DNA from: DATKKK01 sp964354625
Lineage (GTDB): Archaea > Thermoproteota > Bathyarchaeia > Bathyarchaeales > Bathycorpusculaceae
Assembly (NCBI GenBank): GCA_964354625.1
Contig: CAYHAK010000050.1
Coordinates: forward strand, 1 to 10,966
Direction of reading: 5' to 3'
Length of the DNA stretch: 10,966 bases
This document shows, in pieces, positions 5,823-10,851 of this stretch (positions are counted from its first letter, which is position 1; each line of letters opens with the position of its first letter). Made by a program: the position numbers and the translations under genes. The notes below the pieces were generated by a model, which did not search any database, was not told the DNA's origin, and worked only from the letters and a program-made list of their open reading frames with translations.

Positions 5823-5922
5823 TCACAATCGATCGAGTAGCGAGTGCGTAGCGCGCGCCACGAATCCCATTTTCCCGATAGTTCTCTTCGGATCGCTCCA
5901 GCACTTCTTCAGCCTTCCTGTC

Positions 5923-6333
5923 CTAAAGGTTGCGTTTCTTGAACGTTGGCAAAGCTATGACGTGGGCTGTCACAGCAACCGCTACTGCGAGAAGAACCAT
6001 CTGCATGATGTAGTTGTTCACAAGAAAAAGCGCTGAGTAACATATCGTTGTCCACAACAGTGACAATGTGAGAACCTTGCCAGTTTGCGAGATTCCCTTT
6101 CTCTCTTTGTAGTTTCTTATGTAGCTTCCGAACAATTTGTTGTTGAGTAGCCACCGATGCATCCGTTCTGAACCTTTGTAGTAGCAAGCAGCTGAGAGCA
6201 AGAGAAACGGAGTGGTAGGCAGGATGGGCAAAAATACGCCTACAGCTCCCAAAGCCAAAGAAACGGTTCCGGCTACAGTAAATATCCCCTTCTTGAAATT
6301 GCTCGGTCTGACTGTGCCCCCAGGTTGGCTCAT
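5923..6333 (-). CDS. DUF454 (YbaN-like) inner-membrane protein
   Basis: This 136-aa protein carries the DUF454 signature: a first helix with LGAVGVFLPILPTTPFLLLS, then ACYYKGSERMHRWLLNNKLF, GSYIRNYKERKGIS, and after a basic turn two more helices (VLTLSLLWTTICYSALFLV and MVLLAVAVAVTAHVIALPT). Three or four membrane segments are likely. The molecular function of the family is unknown; members occur near heme, transport or envelope genes in bacteria. ATG 6333 lies about 29 bases after the TATA centre (ATTTAAC on the minus strand, 6359-6365), so the transcript has almost no leader. The heliorhodopsin gene follows in the same direction after 137 bases, but has its own promoter. Confidence 0.85.
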   Translation of the reverse strand: MSQPGGTVRPSNFKKGIFTVAGTVSLALGAVGVFLPILPTTPFLLLSAACYYKGSERMHRWLLNNKLFGSYIRNYKERKGISQTGKVLTLSLLWTTICYSALFLVNNYIMQMVLLAVAVAVTAHVIALPTFKKRNL

Positions 6334-6358
6334 AAAGATACACTCTGTTCTTGAACTT

Positions 6359-6365
6359 GTTAAAT
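6359..6365 (-). promoter_or_regulatory. TATA box of the DUF454 gene
   Basis: The minus strand reads GCAAGATTTAACAAG. ATTTAAC lies at a distance that puts transcription within a few bases of ATG 6333. Confidence 0.42.
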
Positions 6366-6416
6366 CTTGCCATCACTTGCCTGCGCGGGATTCAGCAATC
6401 GTGCCTGTCTCGGCGC

Positions 6417-6440
6417 AAAAAAAAGAAAAAAAGGCGCGCG
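6417..6440 (-). terminator. Terminator of the ArsR-DsrE-desulforedoxin operon
   Basis: On the minus strand a GC-rich CGCGCGCC is followed by TTTTTTTCTTTTTTTT (6432-6417), starting about 18 bases beyond the last stop. A long T tract after the last gene of an operon is the expected archaeal terminator. The GC part is one of the dispersed GC palindromes. Confidence 0.6.
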
Positions 6441-6449
6441 GTCCTCTAA

Positions 6450-6567
6450 TCATTGTCGGACTAGGGTCATGTCTTGTCCGCAGCAGACCAGAGTCCCGCC
6501 GCCTTCTTCCAGCACCTGTATCTTGTTTCCGCAAATCTCAAAGGTATACTTCGCCTTTCTTGGTCAT
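6450..6567 (-). pseudogene. Desulforedoxin-like domain protein, frameshifted
   Basis: A Shine-Dalgarno (GGGGTGA, 6575-6581) lies seven bases before ATG 6567, which reads MTKKGEVY and then meets TGA. In the next frame the sequence continues TFEICGNKIQVLEEGGGTLV, CCGQDMTLVRQ and stop at 6450. This is the N-terminal iron-binding domain of desulforedoxin/desulfoferrodoxin, which normally has C-x2-C then CC binding one Fe. Only the start and body frames differ, by one base near 6548. The first of the four cysteines is replaced by Phe (TFEIC where the family has xCEVC), so iron binding is doubtful even without the frameshift. It is the third gene of the ArsR operon, 27 bases after the DsrE-like gene. 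A sequencing error cannot be excluded. Confidence 0.7.
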
Positions 6568-6594
6568 TTCATGTTCACCCCACTGTAAGGTTCC

Positions 6595-6957
6595 CTAGAA
6601 CCACATTGTAGCAACCGCTTGGAGAGCCAGGTCGTTCAGTGTGGCAGCGCCCACGATCTTGACGCCAGGAATCAGATCTACCTTTTCCCATCCTAGCATT
6701 TGTTTGGAGGCTTCACATACGTCGATTTCGATTCCACTTTGCATTGTTTTCTGGAGCATTTCCGCTACACTCGGGAATGTTCCGAGCTTTATCTTTTCAG
6801 CTGCTCCTGGAAGGAGCATTCTGAGCGCGGAGCCCAAGTAGTACAGCTTGGGTTTTAGGCCCATGGCTTTCGCAGTTTGAGCAAGAACGAGTGGGGAATA
6901 TTGTCTCTCTGGGTTGTCGCTCGTCTGGACGTACAATATGGATTTTTCGTCTTTCAT
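6595..6957 (-). CDS. DsrE/DsrF-like sulfur-relay family protein
   Basis: The preferred start is ATG 6957, four bases after GGAGGTGA (6962-6969), giving 120 aa; the frame is open to 6981. The order is beta strand SILYVQTSDNP, helix ERQYSPLVLAQTAKAMG, strand LYYLGSALRMLLPG, then GIEIDVCEASKQMLGW with the conserved cysteine position of DsrE-like proteins (residue 80), and a C-terminal GVKIVGAATLNDLALQAVAT. The family binds or relays persulfide sulfur or acts as a peroxiredoxin-like small domain. Many archaeal members sit beside ArsR regulators and desulforedoxin domains, as here. The specific partner is unknown. Confidence 0.8.
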   Translation of the reverse strand: MKDEKSILYVQTSDNPERQYSPLVLAQTAKAMGLKPKLYYLGSALRMLLPGAAEKIKLGTFPSVAEMLQKTMQSGIEIDVCEASKQMLGWEKVDLIPGVKIVGAATLNDLALQAVATMWF

Positions 6958-6980
6958 TCTTTCACCTCCATTCACAAGCA

Positions 6981-7358
6981 TTAGTGGGTCACGTGTAGTT
7001 GACGAGAAGCTTCTTTCTTTCTATGTTCCTTTAGCTTGTTCTCGCTGAAGCACTCGTTTCCGGTGGGACAGTACTTTGCAGAATGAAACATGAGCACTTT
7101 GAAGAGCGGCTTCATTGTTTCGCCATTCAGGGAATAGATGCGTTGTTTCTTCTTTCTCTCTTCGAAAACAAACCTGCATCTTTCTAAAGGTCTGAGATTG
7201 TGAGAAATCATGCTCTGCTCCTGCTTCAACTTCTGTGCAATTTCACCGACACTCTTCGGCCCTTCGTCCAAAGCTTCTAGAATGGCTAGACGCGTTGGGT
7301 TTGCCAATGTCCCGAAGAACAGGTAGCACGTTTCAGTTAGCCCACGTTTCATGTGCAT
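6981..7358 (-). CDS. ArsR-family transcriptional regulator
   Basis: This winged-helix repressor-type protein is 125 aa from ATG 7358. The HTH core is TLANPTRLAILEALDEGPKS, VGEIAQKLKQEQSMISHNLR (recognition helix) and PLERCRFVFEERKKKQRIYS (wing). Four cysteines could sense metal, arsenite or sulfide: C11 (TETCYLF), C61 near the recognition helix (LERCRF), and C97/C103 in KYCPTGNEC near the C-terminus. The classical ELCVCDL motif of bacterial ArsR is absent. The frame is open to ATG 7382, but the TATA box at 7396-7403 predicts transcription from about 7373, leaving 7358 or 7352 as starts. It leads an operon with the DsrE-like gene (23 bases away) and the desulforedoxin-like gene. Confidence 0.85.
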   Translation of the reverse strand: MHMKRGLTETCYLFFGTLANPTRLAILEALDEGPKSVGEIAQKLKQEQSMISHNLRPLERCRFVFEERKKKQRIYSLNGETMKPLFKVLMFHSAKYCPTGNECFSENKLKEHRKKEASRQLHVTH

Positions 7359-7380
7359 CAACTCGTATGAGGAATATTTC

Positions 7381-7400
7381 ATATGAAGAAACGTTCATAT
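7381..7400. promoter_or_regulatory. Inverted-repeat operator overlapping the ArsR TATA box
   Basis: ATATGAA (7381-7387) and TTCATAT (7394-7400) are perfect inverted 7-base arms around GAAACG. The right arm lies in the minus-strand TATA box (TTTATATG, 7396-7403). Binding here by an ArsR dimer would block TBP, so autoregulation is likely. Confidence 0.55.
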
Positions 7401-7502
7401 AAATGCTTCGGTCCAACCTTCAAGAGTTTGCTTCTTGCTCAGTGTGCTCTTCTTTTCCTTGTTTGGAAACGGGAATCAGAGAACCCTCAGACCGCGCGCG
7501 TG

Positions 7503-8297
7503 CTAGTGCGTGTTTTTTCTTCTCTGCCGGGACACGGGGGTGCAGCAACTAGGGCTATCGTAGTACTCTCTAATGATTCGAATCAGATTCTGGTCTTGCG
7601 TTAAGGTTGCAACTTCATCCGACCAGTTTGCCAGTGTTAGGAGCGTGTTGTTATCAGAGATGAGCATTCCAATGGGATCTATCGAACAACGTATCAACCG
7701 TATTCCATCGAGGTTTGAGCAATCCTCTTCTTCAAAGGTTTTTTGCGTCACGGCGATGCTCAGTTTAACTCTGCGTTTTTCGTGTGCTTCCAACAGTGAC
7801 TGTTTGATTGCTCTAAGAACTGCTGTGTATGAAATAAAAAGCGTCACTTCTTTCCGCGCCGTTTCGATTAAGACCTTCATCCTGCCAATGATGTTCTTTT
7901 GTCCTCGGATCATGTAAGCCAATTCTAGTTCTTCTGGCTTTTCGGCACTCTCGTATATTGGTGTCAGCGTCTCGACTAAGACGTCTGCTTCTCCAAGTTT
8001 CTCATCAAGTCTTTCAGTCATCTGTCGTTTCAGATTGGATATGGCTTCTTTTGGCGGCACGGCTCGGTAGATGCTTGGATTGCCTTTCTGGACTACAAGC
8101 ATGCCTTTGCTAGCCAATCCGTCTAGAGCAAAGTAGATTTTTGAGTCAGGAATACTTGTTTCCTTGCACAGCGTACTCGCAGTTATGTTGGAATGTGTCA
8201 GAAGCGTGAGGTAAGTCAGTGCCTCATATGTTGATAATTCCAGTTCTTTGAGCCGCGAAACCATTCGGTCTCGGACGACTGTTTCTTTGATGATCAC
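7503..8297 (-). CDS. TrmB-family transcriptional regulator
   Basis: This 264-aa protein has an N-terminal winged helix (about residues 12-78: MVSRLKELELSTYEALTYLT, TASTLCKETSIPDSKIYFAL, KGMLVVQKGNPSIYRAVPPK), which is the TrmB signature. A coiled helix follows (ISNLKRQMTERLDEKLGEAD) and then a phospholipase-D-like effector domain (about 125-250: GQKNIIGRMKVLIETARKEV to LTQDQNLIRIIREYY). It ends with SPSCCTPVSRQ, whose cysteine pair could sense arsenite or thiol state; that is inference. The start GTG 8297 has GGAG about 10 bases upstream; ATG 8264 is an alternative. It is divergent from the CMD-ArsM operon and shares its promoter region, so it is the best candidate regulator of that operon. 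A GCGCGCGC palindrome lies two bases beyond its stop. Confidence 0.87.
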   Translation of the reverse strand: MIIKETVVRDRMVSRLKELELSTYEALTYLTLLTHSNITASTLCKETSIPDSKIYFALDGLASKGMLVVQKGNPSIYRAVPPKEAISNLKRQMTERLDEKLGEADVLVETLTPIYESAEKPEELELAYMIRGQKNIIGRMKVLIETARKEVTLFISYTAVLRAIKQSLLEAHEKRRVKLSIAVTQKTFEEEDCSNLDGIRLIRCSIDPIGMLISDNNTLLTLANWSDEVATLTQDQNLIRIIREYYDSPSCCTPVSRQRRKNTH

Positions 8298-8338
8298 AGT
8301 TGATTACTCCTACTTCTGGTAAGTAGTTGTCAGAGAAG

Positions 8339-8348
8339 CCTTAAATAG
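8339..8348. promoter_or_regulatory. Shared divergent TATA element of the TrmB and CMD-ArsM genes
   Basis: CCTTAAATAG reads as a TATA box both ways. On the plus strand GAGAAG precedes it and transcription would start near 8369; on the minus strand AGAAAAC precedes CTATTTAAGG and the start would be near 8317. The 98 bases between 8297 and 8396 hold no other box of this quality, so one site may serve both genes. Confidence 0.5.
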
Positions 8349-8395
8349 TTTTCTACCACTCTAGATTAGTAGTGAAACGAACAAGGGGGTTCGAT

Positions 8396-8692
8396 ATGGA
8401 AAACAAAATCAAATTGCTGATAGCAGTTGGAGCTTCTGTGACGGCGAATTGCCTGCCCTGTCTTAAGACCGCAGTCACTCAGGCTCAGTTAGTGGAAGTG
8501 GATAGGAAGGAAATCCTCGAAGCAATCGCAATAGGGAGAGTTGTCAGAAAGGGCGCGTTTGGCAAGATGGACAAATTCACCTCAACCCTAACCGGGAAGG
8601 ATGTGGGCAACTTAGACGAATGCCCATTTGGCTCGACAGAAGAAGAAATCAAAGAATGGGTAGATCAAGACGATGGATGTGGTTGCAGTTGA
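8396..8692 (+). CDS. Carboxymuconolactone decarboxylase (CMD/AhpD-fold) family protein
   Basis: ATG 8396 follows AAGGGGG (8383-8389) at six bases, so it is preferred over GTG 8372; the protein is 98 aa. It is all-helical, with the CMD signature LLIAVGASVTANCLPCLKTA (CxxC at C19/C22), then QAQLVEVDRKEILEAIAIGR. In AhpD-like proteins this CxxC with a nearby His performs thiol-disulfide chemistry; the usual His is not obvious here. The tail EWVDQDDGCGCS adds a CxC that could bind arsenite or metal. CMD proteins of this size next to arsM occur in other archaea and bacteria and are thought to take part in arsenic or thiol metabolism; the reaction is unproven. Its TGA overlaps the TTG of the next gene. 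Confidence 0.82.
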   Translation: MENKIKLLIAVGASVTANCLPCLKTAVTQAQLVEVDRKEILEAIAIGRVVRKGAFGKMDKFTSTLTGKDVGNLDECPFGSTEEEIKEWVDQDDGCGCS

Positions 8693-8937
8693 AATCACAT
8701 TCGCGACTTGAAGGTGAGCACATCGACAAGCCAAGAAGCGCTATTACCAGGCTTACTATTGGGTCCTTCATAGTCCTGGTTGGCATACTGATGGTGCTAA
8801 GACAAACAGGAATAATAGCAAACAAAATAGATATCCTACCCTAGGCATTGATAACCTTCGGTACACTAGTCACCGTTGGCGCCATCGATAGATTGAGACG
8901 CTTGGGCCAAACCAGAGTCCAAAACAGTGCATTATGA
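8689..8937 (+). pseudogene. Two-helix membrane protein split by an in-frame TAG
   Basis: The frame starts at TTG 8689, overlapping the CMD stop by four bases (TTGA). It has a soluble N-terminus, then a membrane helix (LTIGSFIVLVGILMVLRQTG) and IIANKIDILP before TAG at 8842-8844. In the same frame, reading continues as a second helix ALITFGTLVTVGAIDRLRRL followed by GQTRVQNSAL and TGA at 8935-8937, which overlaps the ArsM ATG by four bases (ATGA). The exact fit at both ends shows that an 82-residue gene once filled this space. TAG most likely replaced TGG or CAG. It may now be a pseudogene, a truncated 51-aa protein, a readthrough product or a sequencing error. No family is recognised; a membrane partner for the arsenic enzymes is possible. 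Confidence 0.65.
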
Positions 8938-9797
8938 TGTGCGGCAAAATGGAATGTGAGGATATGAAAGAAGAAAAAGTGAAGAAAATAGTCAGAGAAG
9001 GCTATGCGAAGATCGCCAAGAAAGACAAAGCCTGCTGTGGTGCACCAGCCTCCTGTGGCTGTGATACTCCTAATTTGAGCGAGGAGATCAGCAGGAGAAT
9101 AGGCTATTCTGATCAGGAAATAGACTCGGTTCCAGAAGGTGCAAACCTGGGCCTTGGCTGTGGCAACCCTGTTGCGTTGGCTTCTCTGAGAAAAGGACAA
9201 ACCGTGCTGGATCTTGGCTCTGGCGCAGGGTTTGACTGTTTTCTGGCAGCAAACAGAGTTGGCAAAAGCGGCAAGGTCATTGGCGTGGACATGACGCCTG
9301 AAATGCTTGACAAGGCCAGAGAAAATGCCCGGAAGGGCAAGTACGAGAACGTTGAGTTCAGACTTGGAGAAATAGAAAACCTTCCCGTGGCAGATGCGAC
9401 AGTTGACGTCATTATATCAAACTGTGTAATCAATCTCTCGCCGGACAAGAAACGCGTGTTTGAAGAAGCCTTCAGAGTTCTAAAAGCGAACGGCAGACTA
9501 ATGGTCTCAGACATAGTCTTGCTGAAAAAGCTTCCAGAAGCCATAAGAAAGAATGTTCAGGCATACATCGGATGCCTCTCGGGCGCCGAAATGAAGAGTG
9601 AATACCTGCAAATGATAAAAGACGCTGGCTTTCAAGAAGTAAGAATCATCGAAGAGAGCCACTTCCCGGTCGAAAACATGGCCAATGATCCAACTGCGCA
9701 AGCAATCGCCAAGAGCTCAAAAATACCCGCTGGAAAAATCAAGAAAATCGTCGATGCCGTGGCAAGCGTGAAGGTCTCCGGGGTCAAACCCAACTAA
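8934..9797 (+). CDS. arsM: Arsenite S-adenosylmethionine methyltransferase
   Basis: It methylates trivalent arsenic with S-adenosylmethionine in the cytoplasm, producing methylated, eventually volatile species. The 287-aa protein has the class I methyltransferase fold: motif I VLDLGSGAGFDC (91-102), acidic end of strand 2 GVDMTPEMLDKA (117-128), and NCVINLSPDKKRVFEEAFRV (163-182). The As(III)-binding cysteines are in place: C76 (LGLGCGNP), C164 (SNCVINL) and C214 (YIGCLSGAEM). Extra cysteines near the N-terminus (CC at 34-35, CGC at 41-43, and C3/C8) could collect arsenite. ATG 8934 overlaps the preceding stop; ATG 8964 is a possible internal start. It ends the divergent CMD operon. A truncated regulator gene overlaps its last 14 bases from the other strand. 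Confidence 0.95.
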   Translation: MMCGKMECEDMKEEKVKKIVREGYAKIAKKDKACCGAPASCGCDTPNLSEEISRRIGYSDQEIDSVPEGANLGLGCGNPVALASLRKGQTVLDLGSGAGFDCFLAANRVGKSGKVIGVDMTPEMLDKARENARKGKYENVEFRLGEIENLPVADATVDVIISNCVINLSPDKKRVFEEAFRVLKANGRLMVSDIVLLKKLPEAIRKNVQAYIGCLSGAEMKSEYLQMIKDAGFQEVRIIEESHFPVENMANDPTAQAIAKSSKIPAGKIKKIVDAVASVKVSGVKPN

Positions 9798-9903
9798 TCC
9801 TTGCGAGTTTCGTAACGTTCATCGTTTCGTTGCCCAATTCGTTAAGGATTCCAAGGCGCTCGTTGCTAGAAAGCTCAAACAGAAGATCGCAAAGCCTATC
9901 CAA
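9784..9903 (-). pseudogene. Truncated winged-helix regulator
   Basis: TTG 9903 follows a perfect AGGAGG (minus strand, 9909-9914) at five bases. The 39-aa product reads MDRLCDLLFELSSNERLGIL and NELGNETMNVTKLARISWV. The beginning LFELSSNERLxIL...MNVTKLAR is the first helices of an archaeal winged-helix regulator family in which recognition helix and wing should follow (usually xxEASRHLQRL). Here the match breaks off and a stop comes at 9784, inside the ArsM 3' end, so the rest has been lost, probably by the rearrangement that brought arsM here. No continuation was found in other frames. The intact ribosome binding site says the gene was functional before truncation. Confidence 0.6.
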
Positions 9904-10088
9904 GCGTAGCCTCCTGTCAAATGGCGCGCGCAAACTTGCCGCAACTGGCCTTCTGTTCCATGAAGCGTTTGAAGCAAGATTTCGTGTGACCGACAATCGA
10001 GAGCAGAAAAATGGTGGGAGAACTGATGCGCGCGTTCCAAGTTTTGCAGTCTATTCTTGGTTTTGGGGGAAAGCTTTATCCCGATTTT
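9904..10088. other. Intergenic region with GC palindromes
   Basis: GCGCGCGC at 9924-9931 and GCGCGCG at 10028-10034 lie here. The frames open on both strands (for example 9830-10135 plus and 9819-10040 minus) show no domain, start signal or family and look like chance. GGGGGAAAGCTTTATCCCGA at 10066-10085 might contain a plus-strand TATA, but no gene follows it. Confidence 0.35.
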
Positions 10089-10616
10089 TCAAGTCGTCTT
10101 TGTCAGTATTTTGGGTTCTTTCCATTCTTCCCTAAGGATGCTGTAGAGCGCTCCGTCTTTCCATTTTCCTTTAATGAACACTGATTTACGAGTCAATCCT
10201 TCTTCGATGAACCCTGCTTTCTCTAAAACTTTCAATGAAGCAACGTTTTCTGGATTTGCCTTGGACTCGATTCGAACTATGTCTTTTGAAAGGAAGAGGT
10301 AATTCACTGCAATCTTGACGGCTTCGGTGCAGTAACCTTTGCTTCTCTCACTCGGAATGATTCTGTAACCTATGGAATAGTGAGGACCTTTAGGCAAGCA
10401 GAGTATTTGACCGATTTTGCTTCCATCCTTTTTCTCTATTATGAACCACTTCTCTTCAGAACGAAGACCATTGTACCACTTCTCAGCTCCAGTGAAGGAG
10501 CTTTGCTCAAGAGGCTCATATTCACCTTGAAACTTCAGATCGTTGTTCCATGCCACAAACAGAGGCAAACCCTCCTTTTCCAAGACTCTGAGATTTGCCA
10601 TCTTTCCTTCAAGCAA
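10089..10616 (-). CDS. RimJ/RimL-like GNAT N-acetyltransferase, paralogue 2
   Basis: This acetyl-CoA-dependent acetyltransferase of unknown substrate is 175 aa from TTG 10616 (MLEGKMANLRVLEKEGLPLF); the frame is open to GTG 10634, and ATG 10601 is also possible. TTG is chosen because it matches the paralogue at 4467 both in protein start and in distance to the TATA box. Motif A is IIPSERSKGYCTEAVKIAVN: the second glycine of R-x-x-G-x-G, which contacts the pyrophosphate of acetyl-CoA, is Cys, unlike paralogue 1 (GKGNG). Motif B is NPENVASLKVLEKAGFIEEG, and the C-terminus is REEWKEPKILTKTT. The changed loop suggests weaker binding or a different role. It stands alone under promoter copy 4. Confidence 0.83.
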   Translation of the reverse strand: MLEGKMANLRVLEKEGLPLFVAWNNDLKFQGEYEPLEQSSFTGAEKWYNGLRSEEKWFIIEKKDGSKIGQILCLPKGPHYSIGYRIIPSERSKGYCTEAVKIAVNYLFLSKDIVRIESKANPENVASLKVLEKAGFIEEGLTRKSVFIKGKWKDGALYSILREEWKEPKILTKTT

Positions 10617-10648
10617 TTCCAACCACCAAGCCACGTGTTTAGGCAGGT

Positions 10649-10680
10649 TTAGCTATGACTTTTCCGCAAAATCACAAGTT
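10649..10680 (-). promoter_or_regulatory. Conserved BRE/TATA element, copy 4 (GNAT 2 promoter)
   Basis: The minus strand carries TTTTGCGGAAAAGTCATAGC, then TAAACC. The TATA box (10652-10659) has C in place of T at one position. TTG 10616 lies about 39 bases downstream of its centre. Confidence 0.6.
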
Positions 10681-10719
10681 GGTTGGTTGGACAAAACCTT
10701 ACATTCATCGCGCGTGAAA

Positions 10720-10737
10720 AAGGGTTTATATGAAGGG
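10720..10737 (+). promoter_or_regulatory. Strong BRE/TATA box of the AsnC-domain gene
   Basis: AAAAAGGGTTTATATG is close to the ideal archaeal BRE and TATA. Transcription would begin near 10758 and run through two GC palindromes in a leader of about 94 bases before ATG 10852. A weaker alternative (CTAATCTATT, 10807-10816) lies closer. Confidence 0.45.
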
Positions 10738-10769
10738 TATTGTCCTTTGACTAGAATTCACGTCAAATA

Positions 10770-10835
10770 GCGCGCGCGCTCTATCTTCTGTTCGGCCATA
10801 GGGACCCTAATCTATTAGCGCGCGCTACAGCGCGC
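10770..10835. repeat. Cluster of GC palindromes; family list
   Basis: GCGCGCGCGC (10770-10779), TAGCGCGCGCTA (10816-10827) and GCGCGC (10830-10835) lie within 66 bases. Other copies of seven bases or more are at 159-167, 1119-1125, 1617-1625, 1912-1919, 2521-2528, 2798-2805, 2847-2854, 3129-3136, 3191-3199, 3834-3841, 3913-3920, 4746-4753, 4950-4957, 5851-5858, 6434-6440, 7493-7500, 9924-9931 and 10028-10034. Most are flanked by TA on the left. Only the first and the 1617 copy lie inside a called frame. Confidence 0.85.
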
Positions 10836-10851
10836 ATGCACAAGCTGTCCT

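Noticed and set aside
7570..7590. GATTCGAATC as a tRNA T-loop
   Set aside because: It lies inside the TrmB coding sequence and no cloverleaf arms can be found around it.
8842..8844. TAG as a pyrrolysine codon
   Set aside because: TAG is the normal stop of at least five genes in the window, so routine decoding as pyrrolysine is unlikely without other evidence.
9830..10135. Plus-strand 101-aa frame between arsM and GNAT 2
   Set aside because: It has no recognisable domain, overlaps the truncated regulator and the GNAT 3' end, and has no ribosome binding site.
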